Positions 45,735-56,101 are shown, counted from the first letter of the stretch. The stretch is 64,000 nucleotides of DNA from Flavobacterium luteum (GCF_008806775.1 NZ_WAEM01000002.1:124001-188000), one strand, 5' to 3'. The notes: a model not told the origin generated them from the sequence alone. Numbers and translations are program-made.

Positions 45735-48467
45735 CTACCAACTATCTCTAGAAGGTTTTTCTTTCCCCGCAAATTTTCCAATTTTATACGTTAACGAAAA
45801 CATCAAGTACCGTCTTAAAACCGTGTTTTCTTCATCACGAATTGTTGTTGGCGTTATCGTTTTGGTAACACTTTGATTTTGATTGAGTATATCATAGACT
45901 TTTACTTTAGCTGACATTTTTTTATGATTAAAATTATACGCTAAGCTCGTATTCCATAAATAAAAATCTTTTTTGAAATCGTCCGAAATATTCGAATTAT
46001 AGGTGTATCCAAAATCATTACCAAAAACCCAATTTTTTGGCCAATAAGAGGTGGTTTGCAAATTAATATTATGTAACACATTCGAGTTAGCGTCTATTGC
46101 TGAGTTTTCATATTTTGTCTCATTGTACGTTTGTCTATAAGAAGGAGCGATTGTTAGTATTTCTCCATAATCATAACTTAGGTAAGCCCCAGGTGTCAGT
46201 CGTGTAGATTTTGCGTGATACATAACACCATTGGTAAAGCCCTTGTCAAAGGAATAATTTCCATTGAAGCTGATGCCATAACGAAAAACGTGCGCTTCAT
46301 TCTTGATGTTTTGATTCCAATTACCGCCAAGTGAAGTGGAATGAGTATCGGCTACGTTTGTATATGTTGTCGTTTTTTTTCCATTTTCATCAAAAAAGGC
46401 TGTGGCAACAATTTCCTCAACAAATAAATTGGTCTTCAAATAAAAACTATATCCTGAACGCGTCCGATAATTGTAATTTTTGTAATTAATATTCGCGGCA
46501 TGCGTTTCATTGGGTTTTAAATTTGGATTCCCAATAATAGTCACTAATGGATTTGATAAATTAGCCACTGGAATTAATTGAGTTGGTGTTGGCAGCGTAT
46601 TGTCATAATCATATTTGAAGCTCAGATATTTAGAGCGAGTAATTCTATATCTAAATTGAGCATTAGCATACGGAAGAATGTATTTTTGATTCAACTCCGT
46701 ATCTTTATTTAAATATAAAGAGTAATTTTCGTAGTCTATAATCGCCGTACTTGAATTAATATTGAAGGTGAATTTGTTTTTTTCATAGGTCAATCCTGCT
46801 TTGGGTCTGATGGAATTTCTGCTGGAATTTGTATAATTGGATTGCAAATTATTGAGGTCATTATAAGATTGCGAAATCGCATTAAAGTCGTACGTCTTTA
46901 GGTCAGCTTCCTCGCTATTCCAATCCAAATCAACACCAATTCGAACTCGCAAGGAATCGGTTACAGGTTCAGTGTATTCTATGTCCGCTGAATTAGCAGT
47001 AAAAGTATTTGTATTTAAAATATTCTGATTTCTATCTATGTTAGGTCTATTGTTTTGAAAGAAAAGAGTTTTTGATACCGTTAATCCGTCAGAATCATTC
47101 GCAGTGTAATTATTGTTAAACACAAAACTTAAGTTGCGTAATTTTTTGGCAAAAGTTTTATTGAAATTGATTGTGTTTCCTAATGTTACGTTATCCGTTT
47201 CTTTGCTTAATTTTGTTGCGCTTTCGTTAATGGGTTCTTCTTTGTCATTTTTAGCCTTACTAGCTGATATTAAATCACTATTGGAGTGTGTTTGATTTAT
47301 AGTAGGTTCAAAAACAAGCCGAGTTGTCGGGTCTATTTTATATTCTAATTCAAAATTGGCTTTGTTAACCGTATTTTCATTTTTAGTTTTAGATTCAGCA
47401 TCTGTAAAATTTGTACTGGTAGGCAAAAAATTGACTTGTTTTGATTTGCTTTCATTTTCATTTGTAGTATTCTTGTAATCAAAACTTCCAACGGCATCTA
47501 TATTTTTAATCCATTGGTCGGAATAGCTGATTCCCGCTAAATTAGATTGTGTGATTCCTTTTCCTGGCGGAGCCGGAGTTTCTCTTTTGCTGTTTCGTCC
47601 CCCACCCATATTGTCGAAAACATCATCCATAGAGAGCCCAGTAGCATTAATGTTATTGGAGGATGCCAGTACACTTATTTTTTGTTTGTCTTTAAAAAAA
47701 TTTAAAATAAAACTACTCTCATACCGTTCATCTGATCCATAGCCTCCTAAGAATTTACCAAAAATGCCTCTGTTTTTCTTTTCGTCGATTGTAATGTTGA
47801 TACTTGAAAAATCTGAGGTAGAATCTTGTTTAGATAATTCTTCTTTTTTGGTTTTAAAATCTGAAACTTGAATTTTATTTATGATTTCGGCAGGCAAATT
47901 TTTGAGCACCATTAATCCTTCTTTATCAAAAAATGCTTTTCCATTGACTAGAACTTGGTTAACTTCTTTACCATTTACCGTTATTTTCCCCTGACTGTCC
48001 AATTCAAAACCAGGTAACTCTTTTAACAAGGTTTCTACGTTAGAATCAGGCCGAACCTTGAAAGATGAAGCATTGTACTCTAAAGTGTCCTTTTTAATTT
48101 TAATTGGAATATCCTTCACGATAACTATTTCCTTTAGAGCATATTTATTATTTAATAAGTATATTTTTCCAAAATCCTTGTTTTCTTTAAGTCCAGAATG
48201 CTCCTCAACGAAAGTTTGATAACTAGTTTGATCTACTTTTAAAAATACAGGAGCTTCGTATTTTTTAGTTGTTATTTTGAAAAAACCATTTTTATCTGAA
48301 GAAGTAAATTCAATCATAGTTGAATCTTTAACATTCGAAAAATAAATAGTAGCAGATTCAATAGGTAATTGCGTATTGATGTCTAATACAGAACCACTGA
48401 TAATAATCTCGTTTTGAGCATATGAATAAAAGGATAAGAGAAAAAAAAACCGGAAGAATTTTGACAT
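45735..48467 (-). CDS. Outer-membrane beta-barrel protein, copy A (OMP_b-brl type)
   Basis: A 910-aa outer-membrane protein: signal peptide (to about residue 17), CarboxypepD_reg-like domain (ISGSVLDINTQLPIESATIY, about 22-105), a plug-like segment (VETLLKELPGFELDSQGKIT, then NGKEVNQVLVNGKAFFDKEG) and a long barrel of the outer-membrane beta-barrel family. The Met/Gly-rich MDDVFDNMGGGRN motif is also in the paralogue. There is no recognisable TonB box. Relatives often accompany surface or metal-acquisition genes; the substrate is unknown. Its paralogue lies immediately upstream on the same strand (48802-51576). Confidence 0.88.
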   Translation of the reverse strand: MSKFFRFFFLLSFYSYAQNEIIISGSVLDINTQLPIESATIYFSNVKDSTMIEFTSSDKNGFFKITTKKYEAPVFLKVDQTSYQTFVEEHSGLKENKDFGKIYLLNNKYALKEIVIVKDIPIKIKKDTLEYNASSFKVRPDSNVETLLKELPGFELDSQGKITVNGKEVNQVLVNGKAFFDKEGLMVLKNLPAEIINKIQVSDFKTKKEELSKQDSTSDFSSINITIDEKKNRGIFGKFLGGYGSDERYESSFILNFFKDKQKISVLASSNNINATGLSMDDVFDNMGGGRNSKRETPAPPGKGITQSNLAGISYSDQWIKNIDAVGSFDYKNTTNENESKSKQVNFLPTSTNFTDAESKTKNENTVNKANFELEYKIDPTTRLVFEPTINQTHSNSDLISASKAKNDKEEPINESATKLSKETDNVTLGNTINFNKTFAKKLRNLSFVFNNNYTANDSDGLTVSKTLFFQNNRPNIDRNQNILNTNTFTANSADIEYTEPVTDSLRVRIGVDLDWNSEEADLKTYDFNAISQSYNDLNNLQSNYTNSSRNSIRPKAGLTYEKNKFTFNINSSTAIIDYENYSLYLNKDTELNQKYILPYANAQFRYRITRSKYLSFKYDYDNTLPTPTQLIPVANLSNPLVTIIGNPNLKPNETHAANINYKNYNYRTRSGYSFYLKTNLFVEEIVATAFFDENGKKTTTYTNVADTHSTSLGGNWNQNIKNEAHVFRYGISFNGNYSFDKGFTNGVMYHAKSTRLTPGAYLSYDYGEILTIAPSYRQTYNETKYENSAIDANSNVLHNINLQTTSYWPKNWVFGNDFGYTYNSNISDDFKKDFYLWNTSLAYNFNHKKMSAKVKVYDILNQNQSVTKTITPTTIRDEENTVLRRYLMFSLTYKIGKFAGKEKPSRDSW

Positions 48468-48573
48468 AATAACTGTGAGAAATAAAACAATAAGACTCCA
48501 AAGATTTAATAAGGTTTAACAGTAATTATAATTATTGTCTATTTAACCCGTTGGGTGTAATTAAATTATTTGA

Positions 48574-48779
48574 TTCTTAAAAATTTAGGCTCAATTTTCC
48601 CTAGTGAACTGAAATCAGAATTCAAGAAATTACACGATCGATTAATAGTTTTTGAAAATCATCCTTATGAAAAACGTGCATTTCTATATTTAGATGTCAT
48701 ATCATGGCTAGAAAGTAAAATAGAAAACAAACCAGTGGCTACCATTATTCAGGAAAAAGCGAAAAAGTTAATTCGTTAA
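48574..48779 (+). pseudogene. Duplicated 3' fragment of the 514-aa gene
   Basis: These 206 bp repeat 45507-45712 at a fixed offset of 3067 bp without any insertion or deletion. The encoded 68 residues differ from the parent at one position I can see (ATI for AAI near the end). The fragment has no proper start and is out of context, so it is a scar of the duplication that made the second barrel gene, not a functional gene. Confidence 0.9.
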
Positions 48780-48801
48780 TGTTAATCTTTTAAAACACAA
48801 A

Positions 48802-51576
48802 CTACCATCTTGGCATAGAAGGTTTTTCTTTGCCCGCAAATTTTTCTATTTTATAGGTTAACGAAAACATCATGTAGCGTCTCAGAACCGTGTTTTCTTC
48901 ATCGCGAATGGTAGTTGGTGTAATGGTTTTGGTAACGCTTTGATTTTGATTGAGCACATCATATACTTTTACTTTAGCCGACATTTTTTTATTAAAAAAA
49001 TGATACGCTAAGCTCGTATTCCATAAATAAAAATCTTTTTTAAAACCATCGGCAATATTAGAATTATAGGTATATCCAAAATCATTGCCAAAAACCCAAT
49101 TTTTAGGCCAATAATTGGTGGTTTGAATATTAAATGTATGTAAAACGTTAGTTGCTGAATTGATTAAATAATTGGTATATCGAGTATCATTGTAAGTAAA
49201 AGTATACGACGGATTTATCGTCAATAACTCTCCATATTCATAGGTAAAATTGGCTCTTGGACTAATCTGTAGCGCATGAGCAACAAACATATCGCCGTTT
49301 GTAAACCCTTTAGATTTAGTTAATCCTGCGTTGCTCCCAATCTGGAATTTAAAAGTATGAGCTTCTTTTTTAAAAGTTTTGTTCCAATTTGCTCCAAACC
49401 AATATTCAAAAGTTCCTGAAACATTTTCAAAAGTAGTTGTTCGCTTTCCACTGTCATTAAAAAGAGTTGAAGACACTATCTGATTATCAAAAATTTCAGC
49501 ACTAGAATATATATAATATCCAGATCGAGTAGCATAATCGTAGTCGTTAAAACTAAAATTTATGCTATGATTTTTAATCAATTCCAGATTTGAATTTCCT
49601 ATAAAAGTATTCAAAGGATTCGCTATATTCTCTATAGGTAAGAGTTGTGAAGCTCTCGGGAAATTTACTGTATAATCGTACATGGCCCATATCGATTTTG
49701 ATTTTCCTAATCGTATATTTCCATAAAAATTAGCATACGGAAAAATATACTTCTTAATCAATTTTGTTGTTGTTCCTAGATACAACGATTGATTGTCGAA
49801 CTGAGCCACATTGGTTCCGCTTGCAAAATTTAAATTGAATTTTTTCTTCTCGATTGCAAATCCCATTTTTGGAGCAATCAATCTAATAGTAGATGAAATC
49901 GTGTTGGTTAAATTATCGTTTACAGTTGAATACTTCTGAGAAGTTTTGTCATAATCGAATGCTTTTCGAACTTCAGAATCATTAATAGTTCGTCCGTAAA
50001 CATTAAAAGAAACTCGTAACGAATCTGAAATAGGTTCCAAAAAAGTTATCTCAGAAGCATATAAATCTTTGAGATTTCTGTTGTTTATGTTTTGATTTCT
50101 AACATCATTTGGCGTACCATTCTGATAAAATACCGATGTCGATTTATTTAACGAATTGGCTATTTCAGTAGAGTTATCATTGTCGAGTACAACATTTATA
50201 GAGCGCCCTTTTCTTTTAAAAGCCTTATTGAAATTGATTGAATTGGTAAAATTAGTTTTGTCATTTTCATCAAAAGTATTGGAAACATTTTCGTTCAACA
50301 ATTGATTGTTTTGATCTCTTGAAGACTCTGAAGAATTTGATGCAAATTTAGTATTGGCTTTAACAAATTTTGGAGCTATAAATATTGATGCTGTTGAATC
50401 TATCTTATACTCAAAAGTAAAATTTACATTATGTCCGAAACGATCTTCGTTTGTTTTAGCATTTGATTGTGTAGTGAAATCACCCGTTGGTAATAAATTA
50501 ATTTGCTTGGTTGTATTGGTGTTTTGGGCATTTGAATTGGTAAAAAAATAACTGGTATTCGAATCGAAATCTTTAAACCACTCATCCCCATAATTTACAC
50601 CCACCATATTCGACCTCGTAATTCCTTTTCCGCCACCAAATCGCATGTTCCCAAAACCATACGAACCATCACTACTATAAAAATAAGAGGAGTTTCTGCC
50701 GCCACCCATATTGTCAAAAACCTCATCCATAGAGAAACCTGTAGAATTAATATTATTGGATGAAGCTAAAACACTAATCTTTCTTTCACCCTTAAAATAA
50801 TTGATTAATGCACTGCTTTCGTATCGATTATCAGTGCCGTAACCCGCCATAAATTTACCAAACAACCCTTTGTTTTTATTTTCATCAATGGTTAGATTGA
50901 TACTAGCATTGTTAGTACTAGCCGCTTGATTGGTCACTTCTTCTTTTCGTGTTTTGGTGTCTGATATTTGCACTTTATTGATGATGTCTGATGGTAAACT
51001 TTGCAAAGCAATTTTTCCGTCTTTATCAAAAAATGGCTTGCCGTTTACTAAAACCTGATTGACTTCTTTTCCGTTTACAGTTACTTTTCCGTCGGGTGAT
51101 ACTTCTACACCTGGCAATTGCTTGAGCAAAGTCTCAACATTAGAATCGGGACGAACTTTAAACGAAGAAGCATTAAACTCTAAAGTATCTTTTTTAATTC
51201 GAATGGGTGGTGCTTCACTTTTAATAACGACTTCACCCAAAGTATTCGTAATTTCTGATAATCGAATAATACCATAATCTTTATCTGAAATAATTTGGTT
51301 CTCTTCTTGCTTAAAGGTTTGGTAGCCAACATATGAAATTTTAAAAAACACAAGACTACTTATTTTCTTAGTATTTATTTTAAAAAATCCGTTTTTATCC
51401 GTAATCGTATAATCGATTACCGTAGAGTCTTTTACAGTTGTAAGATAAACAGTAGCAGCTTCTAGAGGAACTTGAGTGTTTTTATCTAGAATTTTACCTT
51501 TTATAACAACACTATTTTGGGAAAATACCGAAAAACTAAAAAATAAAATGACTAATAGAAAGTACCGTTTTTTCAT
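48802..51576 (-). CDS. Outer-membrane beta-barrel protein, copy B (paralogue)
   Basis: A 924-aa paralogue of the protein at 45735-48467, with the same order: signal peptide (to about residue 20), CarboxypepD_reg-like domain (IKGKILDKNTQVPLEAATVY), plug-like segment with NGKEVNQVLVNGKPFFDKDG, the DEVFDNMGGGRN motif and a barrel ending TYKIEKFAGKEKPS. The two proteins are strongly alike at the plug and at the last 100 residues but clearly diverged in mid-barrel, where loops differ. Its ATG sits just after a hairpin with a T run (51583-51618), so its expression may depend on read-through from der. Confidence 0.88.
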   Translation of the reverse strand: MKKRYFLLVILFFSFSVFSQNSVVIKGKILDKNTQVPLEAATVYLTTVKDSTVIDYTITDKNGFFKINTKKISSLVFFKISYVGYQTFKQEENQIISDKDYGIIRLSEITNTLGEVVIKSEAPPIRIKKDTLEFNASSFKVRPDSNVETLLKQLPGVEVSPDGKVTVNGKEVNQVLVNGKPFFDKDGKIALQSLPSDIINKVQISDTKTRKEEVTNQAASTNNASINLTIDENKNKGLFGKFMAGYGTDNRYESSALINYFKGERKISVLASSNNINSTGFSMDEVFDNMGGGRNSSYFYSSDGSYGFGNMRFGGGKGITRSNMVGVNYGDEWFKDFDSNTSYFFTNSNAQNTNTTKQINLLPTGDFTTQSNAKTNEDRFGHNVNFTFEYKIDSTASIFIAPKFVKANTKFASNSSESSRDQNNQLLNENVSNTFDENDKTNFTNSINFNKAFKRKGRSINVVLDNDNSTEIANSLNKSTSVFYQNGTPNDVRNQNINNRNLKDLYASEITFLEPISDSLRVSFNVYGRTINDSEVRKAFDYDKTSQKYSTVNDNLTNTISSTIRLIAPKMGFAIEKKKFNLNFASGTNVAQFDNQSLYLGTTTKLIKKYIFPYANFYGNIRLGKSKSIWAMYDYTVNFPRASQLLPIENIANPLNTFIGNSNLELIKNHSINFSFNDYDYATRSGYYIYSSAEIFDNQIVSSTLFNDSGKRTTTFENVSGTFEYWFGANWNKTFKKEAHTFKFQIGSNAGLTKSKGFTNGDMFVAHALQISPRANFTYEYGELLTINPSYTFTYNDTRYTNYLINSATNVLHTFNIQTTNYWPKNWVFGNDFGYTYNSNIADGFKKDFYLWNTSLAYHFFNKKMSAKVKVYDVLNQNQSVTKTITPTTIRDEENTVLRRYMMFSLTYKIEKFAGKEKPSMPRW

Positions 51577-51618
51577 AAAAAAATTTCGTTGTTACTATAA
51601 AAATAATAACAACGAAAT
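51577..51618 (-). terminator. Terminator-like hairpin immediately before barrel gene B
   Basis: Read leftward, ATTTCGTTGTTA (51607-51618) pairs perfectly over 12 bp with TAACAACGAAAT (51583-51594) around a 12-nt loop, followed by seven T residues that run straight into the ATG at 51576. It can serve as the der terminator or as an attenuator of barrel gene B. Confidence 0.8.
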
Positions 51619-51668
51619 AAGTGATTTAGTATATAACTAAAAAATTTCTTACTAAAACTTTAACAATT

Positions 51669-52979
51669 TTATTTTTCCCTGATGTAAATATCAATCGGAA
51701 CTCCTGAGAAATCCCAATTTTCTCTGATTTTATTTTCTAAGAAACGTTTGTAAGCTTCCTTCACATATTGAGGTAAATTAGCAAAAAACACAAACTGCGG
51801 TGTAGCTGTTGGCAATTGCATACAATATTTAATTTTTACATATTTCCCTTTTAAGGCTGGTGGCGGATACCCTTCGATTACTTTTAACATATAATCGTTG
51901 AATTTTGAAGTAGGTATTCTTTGTTTTCTGTTTTCAAAAACCTGAACGGTAGCTTCTAAAGCTTTTAACAACCGTTGTTTGGTTATAGCCGAAACAAAAA
52001 GAATAGGCACATCGGTAAACGGCATTAATTCTTTTCTGATCTTTTCTTCATAATCACGAGTTGACATAGTATCTTTTTCGACCAAATCCCATTTGTTTAC
52101 CAAAATAACAACTCCCTTTCTGTTTTTTTCCGCTAGCCAAAATATACTTTGATCTTGTCCTTCAAAACCACGAGTGGCATCAATAATCAAAATACAAATA
52201 TCGGCATGCTCAATGGCACGAACCGAACGCATTACAGAATAAAATTCTAAATCTTCTTTTACTTTTGCTTTACGACGAATTCCCGCTGTATCTACCAAGT
52301 TAAATTCAAAACCAAAACGGTCAAACTTGGTATCAATTGCATCACGAGTGGTCCCTGCAATATCAGTTACCATGAAACGTTCTTTACCAATTAATGCATT
52401 TATAAAACTCGATTTCCCTGCATTAGGGCGCCCTACAACAGCAAAACGCGGCAAAACAATTTCTTCTTGTGTGGGTTCAGGCAATGTCGGGAAAGCTTCT
52501 ATTAAAGCATCTAACAAATCTCCTGTTCCGCTTCCTGAAATACTAGCAAAGGTATAATATTCGCCCAATCCTAAATTATAAAACTCGACTGCGTCTTTTT
52601 CACGTATGGCATTATCGACTTTATTTACAGCTAATAAAACGGGTTTGGTTACTTTACGTAATAATTTGGCAACCGCATCATCCATTGGCGTAATGCCTTC
52701 TTCTACATCAACTACAAAAATAATCACATCGGCTTCATCAATAGCCAATTCTACTTGTTTGCGAATTTCTCCTTCAAAAACATCATCAGAACCGCGCACA
52801 TATCCGCCAGTATCAATTACTGAAAATTCCTTTCCGTTCCATTCACTTTTACCGTAGTTTCTATCACGAGTAACTCCAGAAACCGCATCAACAATTGCTT
52901 CTCTTCTTTGAATTAATCGATTAAAAAGTGTTGATTTCCCTACATTTGGTCTTCCTACAATGGCAACAATATTACTCAT
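51669..52979 (-). CDS. der: Ribosome-assembly GTPase Der (EngA)
   Basis: A 436-aa essential GTPase with two tandem G domains and a C-terminal KH-like domain. Domain 1: GRPNVGKST (8-16), DTGGY, NKVD. Domain 2: [21 protein letters not shown]. It acts in 50S subunit assembly in the cytoplasm. A TAnnTTTG-type box (53035-53042, read leftward as TACCTTTG) precedes it by about 55 nt. Confidence 0.98.
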   Translation of the reverse strand: MSNIVAIVGRPNVGKSTLFNRLIQRREAIVDAVSGVTRDRNYGKSEWNGKEFSVIDTGGYVRGSDDVFEGEIRKQVELAIDEADVIIFVVDVEEGITPMDDAVAKLLRKVTKPVLLAVNKVDNAIREKDAVEFYNLGLGEYYTFASISGSGTGDLLDALIEAFPTLPEPTQEEIVLPRFAVVGRPNAGKSSFINALIGKERFMVTDIAGTTRDAIDTKFDRFGFEFNLVDTAGIRRKAKVKEDLEFYSVMRSVRAIEHADICILIIDATRGFEGQDQSIFWLAEKNRKGVVILVNKWDLVEKDTMSTRDYEEKIRKELMPFTDVPILFVSAITKQRLLKALEATVQVFENRKQRIPTSKFNDYMLKVIEGYPPPALKGKYVKIKYCMQLPTATPQFVFFANLPQYVKEAYKRFLENKIRENWDFSGVPIDIYIREK

Positions 52980-53034
52980 ACTCTTTTTCTAACTATTTAT
53001 TTTGTCCGTTTAAATGTTACACAGCAACGGGTTG

Positions 53035-53042
53035 CAAAGGTA
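53035..53042 (-). promoter_or_regulatory. -7 promoter element (TACCTTTG) for der
   Basis: Read leftward, TACCTTTG fits TAnnTTTG, 56 nt before the der ATG. No TTG is seen at the usual -33 distance. Confidence 0.45.
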
Positions 53043-53120
53043 GTGTTTAATAGTATATTATCCATAATTTTACTACATTAGCTAAATGGCAAATTATTTA
53101 TTCATTACAATGTAGATACT

Positions 53121-53615
53121 ATGGATACCAATACCACTATTCGGCTTCGGTTGCGTTTTTACAAAGACGTAGAAAAAAACATTGAAGATGTTCATGAAAT
53201 TTTTGAAAAATCCATAAAAAGTAATGAAGGAAATTTTTTGATTAAAGTATATGAAAATCACATTTGGTTTTATGTTGTAGAGTCTAAGAAACGCATTTGG
53301 TCTCCCCATTTGCACCTCGAATTAGTTCCAAAATCAGAAAAAACTACGCATATTAGAGGCTTATTTGGCCCAGACCAAACCCTTTGGACTTTTTTTATGT
53401 TTCTTCATTTTATTATTGCAGGAACATTTGTGCTTTTCGGAATGTTTGCCTATTCTAATTTCTCGCTAAAACAATCCTACACTACTGATATTATGGTCAT
53501 GGCAGCAATGGTTATTATCTGGTTTGTTCTTTATTATATTGCTAAAGAATTGCGTAAAAAAGGAAATGACCAAATGAATGAAATGGAAAATTTGTTTTTG
53601 AAGATTATAAAATAA
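53121..53615 (+). CDS. Two-TM membrane protein of unknown function, 164 aa
   Basis: I do not recognise the family. The 164-aa protein has a soluble N-terminal part (residues 1-86; TTIRLRLRFYKDVEKNIEDV and a KRIWSPHLHLELVP strand pair), two membrane segments (about 89-111 and 123-141), and a charged C-terminal helix (KELRKKGNDQMNEMENLFLK). It resembles small flavobacterial inner-membrane proteins annotated hypothetical. It diverges from der and converges with the CotH-type gene. Confidence 0.75.
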   Translation: MDTNTTIRLRLRFYKDVEKNIEDVHEIFEKSIKSNEGNFLIKVYENHIWFYVVESKKRIWSPHLHLELVPKSEKTTHIRGLFGPDQTLWTFFMFLHFIIAGTFVLFGMFAYSNFSLKQSYTTDIMVMAAMVIIWFVLYYIAKELRKKGNDQMNEMENLFLKIIK

Positions 53616-53628
53616 CTTCCGTAAAAAA

Positions 53629-55665
53629 TTACTTTTTAATTATTTTTCTGGTCATAAATCCATTATCATAATAAACCGTAATAAAATAAATCCCATTAGA
53701 ATAGGAACTCAAATCCATTTTAAAAGTATCTGAATTAACAAGACTATTTTGAACTAAAGAGCCAAAAGTATTATAAACTTTAATACTTTCTATAGATTTT
53801 ACGCTCTGAATAAATAAAGCATTTGTTACTGGATTAGGATAAAGTTTTATCGAAGAAGAATTCTGAAATGATTTATTTGATAAAATTACATTCGATGAAG
53901 ACTGCCAATTTGAAGCTACATTATTATCCAGAGCAGTATCCACTAATTGAAGATAACTACCCAAACCATCGGCTTCAACTGGCCAAGGTGTCGTGTCAAA
54001 ATATTCAACAGCATCAATAACATTTCCGTAAGAATCAGCTAAAACAATATTTTGCGAAGTATTTGATAAATTTCTGCTGTATTGCCCAAAGGCTGAAAAG
54101 CCATATTTTCTTTGAAAAGTATTCAAATTACCTGACAAATAGATGGTTTCGTTTGTGTCAATAGTAGAATTAAAAGGAAATTGATAACTAGTGCCCAATT
54201 GTTTTAAGTAAACACCCGAAAGGTTTATGGTCTCTGTTCCCGTATTCTTAATAGCAATAAATTCTAAATCACTACTTATCGGAAACTCAACCGAAGTCAT
54301 CGGGTTGTAATTTAATTTGGTAATTACTAAAGGAGGCACTTCAACATTTGAACAATTTGCATAAGGACCAATATTATTAGTTATCCAAGTAATTCGTTCC
54401 GCTAAAAAAGCCTTTATTTTGACAACATCTATAGCATGATTTTCTAATGTCCCCCATCTTTCATTTTCTCTAGGTATTGCCTCACTAATATAAGACAAAG
54501 TATTGTCTATAAATGAACTTAAAACATCCAAATTAAATGGTTTTGATGGTTGTATCAATTCATTCCATCGCCTTGAAAAATAACATGGAAAAGTTCTGTT
54601 ATCAAATAATCCAGCCCAAAACCAAGGCCCTGTTTTATTGGCGTTACTAAATTGCCATTGATCTACATCACTGCTATTAGTAAATGTACTGCCGAAGGTA
54701 AGATTTAAATCCCAAATTGGGCCAGCTCTAAGTTTACCTCCTCTATCCTTGTGAAAAAAAGTACTGTATTGATAGGCATCAGCATTTGAAGTCAACTCGT
54801 TTACCAACATAAAATCCACAAAAGAAGGCACGTCAATTATGGTCTGAAAGCCATTCTCTAAATCATACTTATATAAATTATCCCCAAACCTTTCAAATTC
54901 ACCTTTTATATACTCTGTTTGCTCAACAGTTGCATTTTCAGGCTTAGGCAATACATGAATGAAATTAGTTTCTTCTATAATCCAAGTTGGTGACGCTCCA
55001 ATATTAGCTCTATCAGATTTAGTAATATAACCACCCGTTAAGTTAATAGAAGTATTATCAGTCTTTTCAATCTTAGAGACATTGACTCTATTCTCATTTG
55101 CTTTTATTTTTTCTTGAAGCACATAAAGCCCTTTATAATCTCCATTTAAAATAACTTCACAATACTCAGTCCTGCTGGCATAATTACCTAACTTTCTCGA
55201 CATGTCGTATGAAAGAACATCACGAATTAATGAAGGATCGAAAGCCAAGGAATTTAACACCCAATCATTTTCTGAAGGCATCCCCAAAATGCTTACATTA
55301 TTATTAGATACATTATCCACTTTTAAAGTGGTAAAACCATAAGGTTTTTTGGGTAACTCCTGCGAGGAAGAACCGCGTAAGTCTATTTTTATTCTACCAT
55401 TATAATTTAAAAACGGAGTTGTATTTTCATCCGTTAGATAGTTTCTACTCCCATCTGGTCTTTTAATGATTTTCATTGTAGCCAATGTTTTCGGGTCAGA
55501 AGTTATTGCAAAAGGCTCATTTGTAATCGGATCGACGTCAACATTAATGATAATAATTGGTAAGTTACTATCTGTTAATTGAACTTGTGAAAAACTTTTT
55601 GTTTGTAAAAAAACTAAAAATATAATAGAAACTATTGAAAATTTGTTTGGGTGATTTTTTAACAT
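53629..55665 (-). CDS. CotH-kinase-family secreted protein with lamin-tail-like and T9SS sorting domains
   Basis: The 678-aa product has a signal peptide and a CotH-type region (about residues 70-410), with SSSQELPKKPYGFT, DWVLNSLAFDPSLIRDVLSY, VILNGDYKGLYVLQEKIKA and GPIWDLNLTFG, which align with the protein-kinase-like CotH fold. A lamin-tail-like beta domain follows (about 445-590; IAIKNTGTETINLSGVYL), then a C-terminal type IX sorting signal (LYPNPVTNALFIQSV, SNGIYFITVYYDNGFMTRKI). It is probably secreted and surface-linked; whether the kinase-like fold is active is not evident. ATG at 55665 chosen because it begins the signal peptide; an ATG 13 codons upstream only adds a poorly fitting prefix. 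Confidence 0.87.
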   Translation of the reverse strand: MLKNHPNKFSIVSIIFLVFLQTKSFSQVQLTDSNLPIIIINVDVDPITNEPFAITSDPKTLATMKIIKRPDGSRNYLTDENTTPFLNYNGRIKIDLRGSSSQELPKKPYGFTTLKVDNVSNNNVSILGMPSENDWVLNSLAFDPSLIRDVLSYDMSRKLGNYASRTEYCEVILNGDYKGLYVLQEKIKANENRVNVSKIEKTDNTSINLTGGYITKSDRANIGASPTWIIEETNFIHVLPKPENATVEQTEYIKGEFERFGDNLYKYDLENGFQTIIDVPSFVDFMLVNELTSNADAYQYSTFFHKDRGGKLRAGPIWDLNLTFGSTFTNSSDVDQWQFSNANKTGPWFWAGLFDNRTFPCYFSRRWNELIQPSKPFNLDVLSSFIDNTLSYISEAIPRENERWGTLENHAIDVVKIKAFLAERITWITNNIGPYANCSNVEVPPLVITKLNYNPMTSVEFPISSDLEFIAIKNTGTETINLSGVYLKQLGTSYQFPFNSTIDTNETIYLSGNLNTFQRKYGFSAFGQYSRNLSNTSQNIVLADSYGNVIDAVEYFDTTPWPVEADGLGSYLQLVDTALDNNVASNWQSSSNVILSNKSFQNSSSIKLYPNPVTNALFIQSVKSIESIKVYNTFGSLVQNSLVNSDTFKMDLSSYSNGIYFITVYYDNGFMTRKIIKK

Positions 55666-55790
55666 AAACTTTATAATTTTAAACAAACTTAATAAAAAAC
55701 TCATTGAATTTGTTAAATAGTAATAATTTTTTCAAAGTTCTTTACTTTAAAATAATAAAGTCATCGGATTAATCATGATAAATAAAGTGT

Positions 55791-55901
55791 TTACTGATTA
55801 TATCCAAACCGTTTCAACATATTAGCGTTACTTCGCCAGTTTTTGTTGACTTTTACGTACAATTCGATGCGGATTTGTATTCCGAAAAACTTCCCTGCTC
55901 G
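55791..55901 (-). pseudogene. Decayed copy of the era 3' end
   Basis: Read leftward, these bases encode a peptide ending KNWRSNANMLKRFGYNQ with TAA at 55791-55793, the exact C-terminus of Era, preceded by FFGIQIRIELYVKV (Era: FFGKQIHIELYVKV) and ARAG where Era has SRADLE, so two codons are missing. DNA identity to 59369-59475 is visibly high but many third positions have changed. Nothing upstream continues Era, so this is a remnant left about 3.6 kb from the intact gene. The rest of the 55666-56101 gap shows only an unconvincing 66-codon frame and no gene I can support. Confidence 0.85.
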
Positions 55902-56101
55902 TGCTATTTTCTAGCTCGTACCCACAAACAATATTTCTATAAGTTGTATTTAAATGATGTGTAACTTTTGATAGCTCTGATAAAATTAGACCTATCATCC
56001 CAATTTTGGGTCGATTAGCGCCACCCATGATTGCATTAATCCCAAATATACTATTTTTTCACAAATCATGAAATGAGTCTTTTAGTTGTGCTATGTTTTT
56101 T

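Noticed and set aside
55828..56028. 66-codon leftward frame upstream of the era remnant
   Set aside because: It overlaps the era remnant in another frame, has no family resemblance and no promoter; its last part is simply the remnant read out of frame.
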